From: Blautia parvula | Lineage (GTDB): Bacteria > Bacillota > Clostridia > Lachnospirales > Lachnospiraceae | Reading direction: 5' to 3' | Length of the DNA: 64,000 nucleotides | NCBI RefSeq assembly: GCF_020215665.1 | Contig: NZ_CP084061.1 | Span: forward strand, 4,555,001-4,619,000 | Shown: one piece after another, positions 44,367 to 53,451 of the stretch | How the letters are laid out: every line of letters begins with the position of its first letter | Position numbering within the stretch: position 1 is the stretch's first letter | Translations under genes and position numbers: made by a program | The notes under the pieces: generated by a model | Told to the model about the DNA's origin: nothing | The model's input: the letters and a program-made list of their open reading frames with translations, nothing else | The model's database searches: none

Positions 44367-44408
44367 GACAGGTACCGTGTAAAATAAGAGAGAAAGGTTG
44401 ACATAAGT

Positions 44409-45098
44409 ATGCAGAGGAGCAGTTTACATAATCCATATCCAGTAATAGAAAAGGATGGCGTCCTGTCATTTGGAGGAAACCAGGCGTGGTCAGATTCTGC
44501 TGTTATGAGAAAATGCGGATGCGGTGTCATAGGCGGGACGGATTTATTGCTGTATTTAAGTTTACATAAAGATATCTGCCGGACGGAGTTATTTCAGGAA
44601 GCCTATTTGGAAAACGGTATTCTTGAACTGCCGGAATATATGAGTTATGTTAACTGCTTTAGGAAGAAATACCTGCCGGTCATTCCTCATTTCGGCATGG
44701 CCGGGTGGATGCTGGTGCTGGGGCTTAACAGGTATTTCAGGCATGAGCGGATCAGGCTCAGGGCAGTCTTCGGCGTGCTGCCCAGAAATCTGTGGGTGAG
44801 GATCAGCGCTATGCTGGCCCATGATATTCCTGTCATTTTGCTGGTGGGACCTAATTTTCCCTTTGTGTGGGGAAAGCACAGGCTGAATATGTACCACCGT
44901 TCCCAGGAGGGAGAGTATTCTCCCTCCTGCCAGATAAAGGCGCATTTCGTCACCGTGACGGGGATGGATGATACCTGGATGCGGGTTTCCTCCTGGGGGA
45001 AGGAGTATTATATCAACAGGCAGGAGTATTTTAATTATGTGAAGAAACACAGTAGTTTTCTGATCAGTAATATTTGTTATATTAAGAGCAGGAAGTAG
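44409..45098 (+). CDS. Papain-fold-like protein of unknown function
   Basis: A 229-residue protein I cannot name with certainty. It has a C39-peptidase-like layout: Gln25 (GGNQAW), cysteines 36 and 38 in KCGCGVIGG, and much later AHFVTVTGM with His179 followed by MRVSSWGKEYYIN. This order (oxyanion Gln, Cys, His, then a polar residue before Trp-Gly) is what papain-fold enzymes show. No signal peptide is seen. It follows the DapF-like gene by 42 bases and ends at a terminator, so both genes likely form one operon. Function could be peptide or amide cleavage, or acyl transfer; this is only a fold-level suggestion. Confidence 0.5.
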   Translation: MQRSSLHNPYPVIEKDGVLSFGGNQAWSDSAVMRKCGCGVIGGTDLLLYLSLHKDICRTELFQEAYLENGILELPEYMSYVNCFRKKYLPVIPHFGMAGWMLVLGLNRYFRHERIRLRAVFGVLPRNLWVRISAMLAHDIPVILLVGPNFPFVWGKHRLNMYHRSQEGEYSPSCQIKAHFVTVTGMDDTWMRVSSWGKEYYINRQEYFNYVKKHSSFLISNICYIKSRK

Positions 45099-45150
45099 TG
45101 AGAACTGCCGCCTGTCGAAATGAATTTAGAAACATACTTTCGTCTAAATT

Positions 45151-45199
45151 AGGGAATTATCCCGGGCCGCAGACAGCGGCTTGGTGATAATTCCCTTTT
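45151..45199 (+). terminator. Terminator after the papain-fold-like gene
   Basis: Eleven-base stem (45151-45161 with 45186-45196) enclosing a smaller GCCGC/GCGGC hairpin, followed by TTTTATATT. Confidence 0.85.
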
Positions 45200-45323
45200 A
45201 TATTGTATGTTTCTTTTGCAAAATGGTCAAAATATCAAACATTTTTGGTAAGAAAGGCACCTGTTCCGTCAGATTGACATGGGTTACAATGATTTTATCA
45301 AAAAGATTACGGAGGAAACAGAA

Positions 45324-46637
45324 ATGAGGAAGAAAACAGTAGCTGTATTACTTACAGCGGCAATGATGACCGGTATGCTGGCAGGCTGCGGGAACAGCGG
45401 CGGAGACAGTGGGAAGGAGGCTTCCGGCTCTGCCGGTAAAAAGGGCGACAGCGATACGCTTACTGTCATGTGTGTTGGGACAGAGGCAGATACCTATATT
45501 GATGCCTACAACTCCATAGCTGAAAAGTTCTCTGAGGACAATGAGTATGGCGTAAATGTAAAAATTGATTTCTATGAGAATGAGCAGTATAAGACAAAGC
45601 TGACTACGCTGATGGCCTCTAATGCAGTACCGGATGTATTCTTTACATGGGAATTGTCGTATCTGCAGCCGTTTGTGGAGGGTGGTAAGGTAACGGATAT
45701 TACTTCTTATCTGGAAAAGGATGCGGAGTGGAAGGACAGTTTCGCTGACGGTACCCTTGAACTGTTGTCATATGACGGAAAAAATTATGGAATACCTACA
45801 CAGAAGTCATTATGTGTCATGTTTTATAACAAAAAGATTTTTGAAGAGAACGGGGTTTCGGTACCGTCTACCTATGATGAGTTTCTGAAAGTGTGTGATA
45901 CTCTGAAGAATAACGGGGTAACTCCTATGGCTATGTGCGGAACAGACGCCTGGATTCCCGCTCAGTTTGTACAGCAGATAGCCGGAGGAATGGCGGGTGA
46001 CAGTCTTTTTCAGGATATTTGCGACGGAAAGGAAAAGTGGAATAATGAGACACATGTAAAAGCGGCTGAGGAAGTGAAAAAGATGGCCGATGCAGGATAT
46101 TTCCAGGATGGATATATAGGCATGGGGCCGGAGGAATCTACGGATCTGTTTACCAACGGGAAATCCGCCATGTATTTTATGGGTGCATGGGATGCGGATA
46201 AGATTCAGAAAAGCGGTATGGGTGAGGATGCGGGGGCCTTTGTGCTGCCGGCCTATGATGCGCAGTATAATAATATTTCGGTTGGGTCTGTGGATACCAG
46301 CTTTGCTGTATCAGAGACTTGTAAGAATAAGGACGCGGCAGTTGCATTTTTGAAATTCTGGACTTCTCAGGAGATGGAGGAGATGCTGCTGTATGAAAAC
46401 GGAAGGATTCCGGCAGATAATTTCGATCTGGATACCGGTAAGCTGACACCGCTTATGGCGGAAGTGCTGACAATCTCCAATGAACAGGTGGGATTGACTC
46501 CCTGGTGGGACAGACAGTTTGGGGCTGGTGAAGGTGTGGAGTTTAATAATACCTGTGTATCGGTTCTTGGAGGAGAGGATGCTGAGGGGGCGTTTGATGG
46601 GCTGCAGCAGTTTGCGGAGGATAACGCTGATAGGTAG
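45324..46637 (+). CDS. Sugar ABC transporter substrate-binding lipoprotein (module 2)
   Basis: A 437-residue family 1 solute-binding protein. Signal peptide with lipobox LAGC (Cys22). Typical segments: ASNAVPDVFFTWELSY near residue 99, NNGVTPMAMCGTDAW near residue 197 and AVAFLKFWTSQEMEEMLL near residue 345. Start at 45324 follows GGAGGAAACAG. A very long GC-rich hairpin separates it from the permease genes, which probably raises the binding-protein level over permeases. By context (GH42) it may bind beta-galactosides or galacto-oligosaccharides. Confidence 0.93.
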   Translation: MRKKTVAVLLTAAMMTGMLAGCGNSGGDSGKEASGSAGKKGDSDTLTVMCVGTEADTYIDAYNSIAEKFSEDNEYGVNVKIDFYENEQYKTKLTTLMASNAVPDVFFTWELSYLQPFVEGGKVTDITSYLEKDAEWKDSFADGTLELLSYDGKNYGIPTQKSLCVMFYNKKIFEENGVSVPSTYDEFLKVCDTLKNNGVTPMAMCGTDAWIPAQFVQQIAGGMAGDSLFQDICDGKEKWNNETHVKAAEEVKKMADAGYFQDGYIGMGPEESTDLFTNGKSAMYFMGAWDADKIQKSGMGEDAGAFVLPAYDAQYNNISVGSVDTSFAVSETCKNKDAAVAFLKFWTSQEMEEMLLYENGRIPADNFDLDTGKLTPLMAEVLTISNEQVGLTPWWDRQFGAGEGVEFNNTCVSVLGGEDAEGAFDGLQQFAEDNADR

Positions 46638-46669
46638 TTAGTATAATTTAAATTTATGGTTAAAGGGAC

Positions 46670-46730
46670 GGGGAGGAAGGCGGGGCAGAACCCTCCCCCT
46701 CCGGCCCGGTTCTGCCCCGCCTTCCTCCCC
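46670..46730. repeat. Perfect 23-bp GC-rich hairpin between binding-protein and permease genes
   Basis: Arms 46670-46692 and 46708-46730 are exact reverse complements (23 bases), with a 15-base loop. No T run follows, so it is not a standard terminator; it could protect the upstream mRNA or attenuate transcription into the permeases. The following bases to 46882 hold no gene and are strongly purine-rich on the plus strand. Confidence 0.85.
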
Positions 46731-46882
46731 TGACTTTGGCTGCGATAGGAGTAAAGATACAGAGTTGGATGAGATAAGAAGATTGAAAATCAGAGGAATA
46801 TAGAGGAGGAAAATCGGATGGAGGATAAAGTGATAAGGGGGATGAGATGTGGTTGTGTTTGGGATTGGTGAGGTGATGTGGG

Positions 46883-47764
46883 ATGAATAAGGTTCTGGGT
46901 AATAAGAAGAGTATTGCGGTTTTTGTGCTGCCGGCTTTTTTGATTTATGCGGTTTTTGTGCTGGTGCCGATTGGATATAATGTGTATGTGAGTTTTTTGC
47001 AGACGGATTTGATGAGTCCCAGTAAATTTGTGGGAATTAAGAATTATGTTAACCTGTTTCGGGATTCGACTTTTACGGGGGCTTTGAAGAATAATATATT
47101 GATGGTGATTGGGTCGTTGATCGCGCATTTGCCGTTGGCGCTGCTTTTTGGGAATATTTTGTTTCAGAAGATTAAGGGGAGTCATTTTTTCCAGACAGTG
47201 TTTTTTTTGCCGAGTGTTATCTGCGGGGTGGCTGTGGGGCTGACCTGGACGTTTGTGTATAACTCGGAGTTCGGGCTTTTGAATAAGTTTCTGGAGATTA
47301 TCGGCCTGGAGAGTCTGCAGCATGTATGGCTGTCGGATAAGAATCTGGCGTTGTTTTGTATTATTGTGGTTGTTATGTGGCAGTTTGTGGGTTATCACAT
47401 GATCATTCAGCTTGCTGCCATGAAGAATATTCCGTCCTCTTATTATGAGGCAGCGGAAATTGACGGGACCAGTAAATGGGTGCAGTTTAAGAGTATTACA
47501 TTTCCGCTTATTAAGCCGATCTTGAAGGTAGATGCTGTACTTATCATTACGGGTTCCCTGAAATATTATGATTTGATCGCCGTTATGACAGGGGGCGGGC
47601 CGAATCATGCTACGGAACTTATGTCAACCTATATGTTTTATCAGGGGTTCAGGACGCTGAAGTACGGATATTCAGCCGGAATCGGTGTGATACTGCTGAT
47701 TTTGTGTATGTGTTCTGTGCTGCTGTCAAACCTGGTGTTCCGTTCGGAACCTGTTGAATTTTAA
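46883..47764 (+). CDS. CUT1 sugar ABC transporter permease, MalF-like (module 2)
   Basis: A 293-residue permease with six membrane helices and coupling loop EAAEIDGTSKWVQFKSITFP near residue 191. Base use is odd: the first roughly 100 codons nearly all end in T or G (only about four end in C), unlike the next permease gene. The start has GAGGTGATGTGGG in front. No ATPase is encoded in the operon. Function as half of the membrane channel is firm. Confidence 0.93.
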   Translation: MNKVLGNKKSIAVFVLPAFLIYAVFVLVPIGYNVYVSFLQTDLMSPSKFVGIKNYVNLFRDSTFTGALKNNILMVIGSLIAHLPLALLFGNILFQKIKGSHFFQTVFFLPSVICGVAVGLTWTFVYNSEFGLLNKFLEIIGLESLQHVWLSDKNLALFCIIVVVMWQFVGYHMIIQLAAMKNIPSSYYEAAEIDGTSKWVQFKSITFPLIKPILKVDAVLIITGSLKYYDLIAVMTGGGPNHATELMSTYMFYQGFRTLKYGYSAGIGVILLILCMCSVLLSNLVFRSEPVEF

Positions 47765-47779
47765 GAGGAGGACAGTGAG

Positions 47780-48616
47780 ATGAGATTATCAGCAAAGGAT
47801 AAGGTTTTTCTTGTACTGAAATATATTGTGCTGGGGATTTTTACGATACTATGTCTGTATCCTCTTTTGTGGCTGTTTTTGAGTTCCTTTAAAACAAATA
47901 CGGAGTTGTATGCAAATCCCTGGGGGCTGCCGGAACATTTCAGCCTGGATAATTATGTTCAGGCCATAACAGAAGGCCATATTTTGCAATATTTCGGCAA
48001 CTCTGTTATTATTGCAGTATCGGCCGTATTAGTGGCAGTTGTACTGAGCAGTATGGTATCTTACGCAATAACCAGGATGCAGTGGAAGTTGTCCAGACTG
48101 ACACTGAATGTGTTTCTTCTGGGGATGATGATTCCGGTGTATGCTATGGTGGTTCCTCTGTTTTCCATGTTTAACAGGATGGGACTTCTGAATACACATC
48201 TGGCAGTTATCATACCGCATATTGCAATCGCTTTTCCGATGGCGATTTTTATTATGACAGGATTTATGGGATCTCTTCCAAAAGAAATGGAGGAGGCAGC
48301 AGTCATGGACGGGTGTAATATTTACCAGATATTTTTTAAGATCATTATGCCTATTTCAAAGTCATCTGTTGTGACAGTGGCAGTCGTTACTTTTATCAAT
48401 ATATGGAACGACCTGCTGCTTCCCCAGATATTCCTGACGGATGCCTCCAAGATGACGCTTCCCGTGGGTCTGACGGAGTTTCAGGGGCAGTATGCGACCA
48501 ATTATGTGGCGGAGATCGCGGCGGTGATCATTACGATCATACCAAGTATTATTGTGTACATATGGCTGCATAAGCATATTATGGAAGGCATGGTGGCAGG
48601 AGCGGTAAAGGGCTGA
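47780..48616 (+). CDS. CUT1 sugar ABC transporter permease, MalG-like (module 2)
   Basis: A 278-residue permease with six membrane helices and coupling loop EEAAVMDGCNIYQIFFKIIMP near residue 172. An AGAGGAGGA ribosome site precedes the ATG, 15 bases after the MalF-like stop. Codon use is normal for the window. The regulator gene begins 61 bases downstream, so transport and regulatory genes are probably one transcript. Confidence 0.93.
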   Translation: MRLSAKDKVFLVLKYIVLGIFTILCLYPLLWLFLSSFKTNTELYANPWGLPEHFSLDNYVQAITEGHILQYFGNSVIIAVSAVLVAVVLSSMVSYAITRMQWKLSRLTLNVFLLGMMIPVYAMVVPLFSMFNRMGLLNTHLAVIIPHIAIAFPMAIFIMTGFMGSLPKEMEEAAVMDGCNIYQIFFKIIMPISKSSVVTVAVVTFINIWNDLLLPQIFLTDASKMTLPVGLTEFQGQYATNYVAEIAAVIITIIPSIIVYIWLHKHIMEGMVAGAVKG

Positions 48617-48677
48617 GCGCGTCCGGAAAAAAGGACAGTCCGGCTGCCTGAACGGCTGCGATACAAGAGGTGGGGAC

Positions 48678-49511
48678 ATGAATTTACTGGTTGCAGATGA
48701 TGAGATGGCTATTCGGAGGGGGATGCTCTCCCTTCCGTGGTCAAGTATAGGGATTGAGAATGTGTATGAAGCGGAAAACGGGCTGCAGGCCAGGGAAATG
48801 CTGCAGCAGAAGAAGGTGGATATCATGATAAGTGATATCAAGATGCCGGGGCTTACAGGGCTTGAACTGGCTGAGTATGTGAAAGAGTATGATCTGGACA
48901 CCGCGGTGATTCTTCTGACAGGATTTTCTGACTTTTCCTATGCCCAGAAGGCGATCAGAAATGAGGTCTTTGACTATATGCTGAAGCCTTTGAGACCCAG
49001 GGATATTCTTGAAACCGTATCGGGTGTTATGAGACGGCTGGAACAGCGGCGTTATCAGGAAAATGTAGTGCGCAGGTATGAGACAGATGCGGACAGTGTT
49101 GACCTGGGGGACCAGATACGGCACCATTTCAGAGGTGTCAACCGGCAGTGTATGGAGATTCTGCAGGATATGGCCCAGAGGTTTACACAGGACATCACAC
49201 TGAATTCCTTTGCGGATACCTATCATTTTTCGCCCGCATATCTTTCCAGAATGATCAAGAAGGAGACGGGATATTCTTTCAGTGAGATTTTAAACAGTAT
49301 GCGCCTTGCAGAAGCTGCCTGGCTGCTCAGGGAAGAAAATGTGAAGATAGGGCTGCTGTGTGAAAAGTCCGGATTCCGGGATGCCAGGTATTTCAGCCAG
49401 GTGTTCAAGAAGGCCTTTGGCTGCAGTCCCGGTGAATTCAGAAAAAATGCCGGACAGCAGAAAAACTACAGTATTAAGAGTATATTGGAGCTGATACAGG
49501 ATAAAAAATAA
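48678..49511 (+). CDS. Short AraC-type response regulator (module 2)
   Basis: A 277-residue regulator: receiver (about 1-120, phospho-acceptor Asp53 in ISDIKMPG) followed after only about 50 residues by the AraC helix-turn-helix pair (about 170-270, ending CSPGEFRK). It is about half the length of YesN-type proteins because the central domain found in the module 1 and 3 regulators is missing. An AGGTGGGGAC ribosome site precedes the ATG. It should control the galactoside operon in response to the kinase encoded next. Confidence 0.92.
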   Translation: MNLLVADDEMAIRRGMLSLPWSSIGIENVYEAENGLQAREMLQQKKVDIMISDIKMPGLTGLELAEYVKEYDLDTAVILLTGFSDFSYAQKAIRNEVFDYMLKPLRPRDILETVSGVMRRLEQRRYQENVVRRYETDADSVDLGDQIRHHFRGVNRQCMEILQDMAQRFTQDITLNSFADTYHFSPAYLSRMIKKETGYSFSEILNSMRLAEAAWLLREENVKIGLLCEKSGFRDARYFSQVFKKAFGCSPGEFRKNAGQQKNYSIKSILELIQDKK

Positions 49512-49533
49512 CAGAACTGTCCGGGGGCATGTG

Positions 49534-51297
49534 ATGAGGGGAAAAAGGAAGTGCAGACTGAAGATCACAGGAATCAGAAAAAAGATGCTTTTGGTGTTCG
49601 CAGTTCTGATCACTGTCACAGGAGCCGGGATCTCTGTTTTTTCTGCCGCGGTTTTCAGGCAGGGATACGGAAAGATTTCCAAGGTTTATTTACAAGATGT
49701 CACACAGCAGACAACCAATAATCTGGAAAATATGATTCAAACCATAGAGGATATCAATATCCAGATCCTGTCCAGCGCCGTGATCCAGGAGCAGCTTGAA
49801 ATTGTGAACGGACAGGAGATGGAGCTGTACAGTATCAGGAACATCAGTAAGATCGTGGAGCGGGAACTGGAGACAAATGCACTGTTCAGTTCCGACGTGG
49901 TTTCCCTGAGTGTGATCTCAAAAAGCGGACTGGAATTTTCTGTGAAAAAGATTACAGGCCGCGGAACGGATTTTGCATTTCCGGAAAAAGATATCTATGC
50001 TGCTAACGGGACAACCCTGTGGGGCCTTGTTGGTCCGGATGATGATATCTGCATCGCCAAGGCAATACTGGATCTGACTACCATGAAGCCCATCGGATAT
50101 ATTAATATTGTCTACGAGAAAGAATACTTTGGTGATATTGTTAAGGATAATTCCACTGAGTATTCCGGAGCGTCTTATGTGGTGGACCAGGACGGTATTA
50201 TTACGGTCACCAATCACGAAATGTATCTGGGCGATAAATTTCCGGTGGAGATAGAGACCCTGAGGGAGTCTGAGACATCCCGGTATGACATTTTAAACGG
50301 AACAAATTCATTTTACTACGTAGGAAATCAGATGCCCAACGGCTGGACTCTGGTGGAGGCTGTTTCTGTGAAGGAGTTTTATAAAAATACATACCGAGTG
50401 ATCGGGCTGACCGGGATTTTTCTGCTGGGTATCCTGATTCTGAGCTTTCTATCTATCAGTATGGCGACAAAACATATTGCCAGGCCTACGCAGGATCTGC
50501 TGGAGAGCATGAAACTGTTCGGCAGAGGAAATCTCTCACATCGTGTGGAGGTCAAGACCACGGATGAGATCGGACAGATAGGCAGCGAGTATAACCGTAT
50601 GGCAGAGAATATTGAAACGCTGATTGAAAAGGTCTATAAGATGGAAATCACACAAAAGCAGGCGGAGATTGATTTCCTGTGTATGCAGATCAATCCGCAT
50701 TTCCTCTATAATACGCTGGATACGATCAGTTGGATGGCGATCATGCAGGGGAACCTGGATATCTCAGAGATGACCATATCCCTGGCTGACCTGCTCAGGG
50801 CCATGATCAAAAAGGACAGATTCGTCACAGTGGAAGAAGAGATGAAGACAGTGAAGGATTATCTGCTGATCCAGGGACAGCGGTTTGGTGATAAGATTTC
50901 TGTTATATATGATATAGATGAACAGGCATATCCTTGTCAGATACCTAATTTTATTCTACAGCCCCTGATTGAAAACGCGATCATCCACGGATTGGAGCCG
51001 AAGCTTGATAAGGGGACGCTGCGAGTGCAGATAAGACTGGAAGAAGACAGAGTCGTATTTTGTATTGCAGATGACGGCGTGGGCATGAGCCGGGAGGAAA
51101 TCCGGGAGCTGTATGAGAAGTGTGAAATGAATGATACAAATCAGAATATCGGACTTAAAAATGTTTACCGAAGGCTTATCCTGTGTTATGGTGAAACCAG
51201 CAGGCTTAATATAGAAAGTGAAAAGCACAGAGGAACGAAAATTAATTTTATCCTGCCCATGACAGTCAGGGAGCAGGAGGAGGAGGAAACTAAATGA
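49534..51297 (+). CDS. Sensor histidine kinase, YesM family (module 2)
   Basis: A 587-residue kinase with membrane helices at about residues 17-38 and 290-312, an extracellular sensor region between them, HAMP (about 315-365), the kinase domain with phospho-acceptor His389 (INPHFLYNTLD) and a HATPase domain (N-box IENAIIHGLEP, GVGMSREEI, IGLKNVYRRL). The ATG at 49534 follows GGGGG with good spacing; a GTG one codon earlier is possible. The regulator gene comes before the kinase here, the reverse of modules 1 and 3. It overlaps the GH42 gene by four bases. Confidence 0.93.
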   Translation: MRGKRKCRLKITGIRKKMLLVFAVLITVTGAGISVFSAAVFRQGYGKISKVYLQDVTQQTTNNLENMIQTIEDINIQILSSAVIQEQLEIVNGQEMELYSIRNISKIVERELETNALFSSDVVSLSVISKSGLEFSVKKITGRGTDFAFPEKDIYAANGTTLWGLVGPDDDICIAKAILDLTTMKPIGYINIVYEKEYFGDIVKDNSTEYSGASYVVDQDGIITVTNHEMYLGDKFPVEIETLRESETSRYDILNGTNSFYYVGNQMPNGWTLVEAVSVKEFYKNTYRVIGLTGIFLLGILILSFLSISMATKHIARPTQDLLESMKLFGRGNLSHRVEVKTTDEIGQIGSEYNRMAENIETLIEKVYKMEITQKQAEIDFLCMQINPHFLYNTLDTISWMAIMQGNLDISEMTISLADLLRAMIKKDRFVTVEEEMKTVKDYLLIQGQRFGDKISVIYDIDEQAYPCQIPNFILQPLIENAIIHGLEPKLDKGTLRVQIRLEEDRVVFCIADDGVGMSREEIRELYEKCEMNDTNQNIGLKNVYRRLILCYGETSRLNIESEKHRGTKINFILPMTVREQEEEETK

Positions 51298-53351
51298 GGA
51301 AAACACAGAATTACAATTGGCCCACCCTATCCCTGGGCACCTGTTATTATCCGGAGCACTGGGACAAAAAGCTGTGGAGGGAAGACCTTCGGCGTATGAA
51401 GGAAAACGGTATCTTTACCGTCCGGATCGCGGAGTTTGCATGGAACAAGCTGGAGCCGAGGGAAGGGGAATATACCTTTGACTTTTTCGATTCTTTTCTC
51501 GATGTGGCGGAGGCGGAGGGTATGAAGGTCATATTCGGCACTCCCACAGCCACACCGCCGGTCTGGCTGACGGAAAAGTATCCGGAAGTGCTGAACTGCC
51601 GTCTGGATGGGACCCCATTTAGGCATGGTATGCGGAGACATTATAACTATAACTCACCTGTTTACCGGAAATTCTGTTCCATTATTGTGGAGAAGGCGGC
51701 ACAGCACTACGGACAGCGCCCTTGTATTGTGGGATGGCAGATAGACAATGAGATCAACTGTGAGGTGGATGTCTTCTATTCAGAGAGTGACACAGCAGCC
51801 TTCAGGGAGTTTCTGAAGGAAAAATATCAGACACTGGATGCTCTCAATGAAGCCTGGGGGACCGTATTCTGGAATCAGACGTATACAAAATGGGAAGAGA
51901 TCTATGTGCCCAGACCCACAGTGCACGATTCCACCAATCCCCATCAGGTACTGGACTACACCAGATTTGTATCCGCCAGTGCCATACAGTTCTGTAAAAT
52001 GCAGAGTGATATTATCAGAAAATATAAAAAACCTCAGGATTTCATCACCACAAACGGCATGTTCGGAAATCTGGACAACCACAGGATGATGGACGAATGC
52101 CTGGATGTGTACACCTATGATTCCTATCCTAATTTCGCGTACTGTCTGTGTGAGGACCCCATCCATTCAGACGACTTGAATGACAGGAAATGGAGCCGGA
52201 ATCTCACAGAGGTCCGATCCATCTGTCCGCATTTCGGTATTATGGAGCAGCAGTCAGGGGCAAACGGATGGAATACCCGTATGGAGGCGCCTGCCCCGAA
52301 ACCGGGTCAGATGATGCTCTGGGCCATGCAGAGTATTGCCCACGGCGCTGATTATGTGAGTTTCTTCCGCTGGAGGACAGCTGTTATGGGAACCGAGATC
52401 TACTGGCATGGGATTCTGGACTATGACAACAGGGACAACCGCAAACTGTCCGAAGTATACAGGATCTGGAAACGCACGGAGGCCATCAGTGAGATGGCAG
52501 GAGCTGACTACCAGGCCGCCTTTGGACTTGTGCGGGACTATGACAACATCTGGGATTCCCAGTTGGATGTGTGGCATATGAGACTGGCTAAGAAGAGTGA
52601 AAAGGAAATCTTCACAGCCGCCCAGTTAAACCATACTCCCATGGATATGGTCTATCTTCTGGAGGATACAGACGCTGAGGAACTGTTAAAGTATTCGGTG
52701 CTGTTCTATCCTCATCCCCTAATCCTCACAGAGAAAAGGGCAGAAGTGCTGAGAACCTATGTGGAAGCAGGCGGCTGCCTGATCCTGGGATGCAGGACCG
52801 GACAGAAGGATGAGACAGGCAAATGTGTGATGCAGCCAATGCCGGGACTTCTCTCTTCTCTGACACAGACGGATGTAAAGGAATATACCTTTGTGGGCCC
52901 GGCAGATGAAGCAGTGTCTATGGAGTGGGAAGGCAGACAGGTGGAAACTGGCCTGTTTAACGATATTCTGGCAGCTGCGGGACCTGACGCCGATATTTTG
53001 GCAAAATACAGTTCCAACTATTATGAGGGACGCCCGGCTCTGGCGGAGACGTTATGTGGTAAAGGAAAAGTCCTGCACTTTGGAGGGACATTTACCAGGG
53101 ATAATGTGAAAGCGTTTCTGGCCTATACAGGCGTGCTGCAGCCTTATCAGTATCTGGCTGAGGTATCAGAGGCCTGTGAGATCGCCATGCGGGTGAAGGA
53201 CGGGAAGCGGTATCTGTTTATTCTGAATTATGACAAAGAGCCGCAGAAGGTGGTTCTGAAGGAAGCAGTCATGGATATGGACACAAAGGATGAGGTACAG
53301 GGAAGTGTTCTGCTGAAGGGATATGAGACCAAGGTTTACCGGATTTTTTAA
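51294..53351 (+). CDS. Beta-galactosidase, glycoside hydrolase family 42
   Basis: A 685-residue GH42 enzyme without a signal peptide, so cytoplasmic. The acid/base is Glu153 (WQIDNEI) and the nucleophile Glu318 (IMEQQSGANGW). The N-terminal GTCYYPEHWDKKLWREDL is a clear family mark; a trimerisation domain (about 390-590) and a small C-terminal beta domain follow. GH42 enzymes release galactose from beta-galactosides, galacto-oligosaccharides or arabinogalactan fragments. It is translationally coupled to the kinase gene (ATGA) and closes module 2. Confidence 0.95.
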   Translation: MRKTQNYNWPTLSLGTCYYPEHWDKKLWREDLRRMKENGIFTVRIAEFAWNKLEPREGEYTFDFFDSFLDVAEAEGMKVIFGTPTATPPVWLTEKYPEVLNCRLDGTPFRHGMRRHYNYNSPVYRKFCSIIVEKAAQHYGQRPCIVGWQIDNEINCEVDVFYSESDTAAFREFLKEKYQTLDALNEAWGTVFWNQTYTKWEEIYVPRPTVHDSTNPHQVLDYTRFVSASAIQFCKMQSDIIRKYKKPQDFITTNGMFGNLDNHRMMDECLDVYTYDSYPNFAYCLCEDPIHSDDLNDRKWSRNLTEVRSICPHFGIMEQQSGANGWNTRMEAPAPKPGQMMLWAMQSIAHGADYVSFFRWRTAVMGTEIYWHGILDYDNRDNRKLSEVYRIWKRTEAISEMAGADYQAAFGLVRDYDNIWDSQLDVWHMRLAKKSEKEIFTAAQLNHTPMDMVYLLEDTDAEELLKYSVLFYPHPLILTEKRAEVLRTYVEAGGCLILGCRTGQKDETGKCVMQPMPGLLSSLTQTDVKEYTFVGPADEAVSMEWEGRQVETGLFNDILAAAGPDADILAKYSSNYYEGRPALAETLCGKGKVLHFGGTFTRDNVKAFLAYTGVLQPYQYLAEVSEACEIAMRVKDGKRYLFILNYDKEPQKVVLKEAVMDMDTKDEVQGSVLLKGYETKVYRIF

Positions 53352-53386
53352 GATACAGAATATAGAGCGAGTAACAGAAATACAAG

Positions 53387-53436
53387 AAAACGCAGAAAGC
53401 CGCGGGAACAGATACGGCGGCTTCTGCGTTTTTTTC
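53387..53436 (+). terminator. Terminator of module 2
   Basis: Stem of AACGCAGAA plus GCCGC paired with GCGGC plus TTCTGCGTT (one bulged A), followed by TTTTTTT. It lies between GH42 and the Nudix gene, whose ribosome site follows directly. Confidence 0.9.
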
Positions 53437-53451
53437 AGGAGGAACAGTAAA

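Noticed and set aside
45274-45301. TTGACA with TATCAA, 16 bases apart, as promoter of the module 2 binding-protein gene
   Set aside because: The start would fall at about 45308, almost on top of the ribosome site; plausible but too weak to list as a feature.
46790-47608. A 272-codon open frame on the minus strand opposite the module 2 permease
   Set aside because: It results from the C-poor composition of the plus strand, which removes stop codons on the other strand. The predicted protein is rich in His, Gln, Asn and Arg without family features, and the plus-strand permease is unmistakable.
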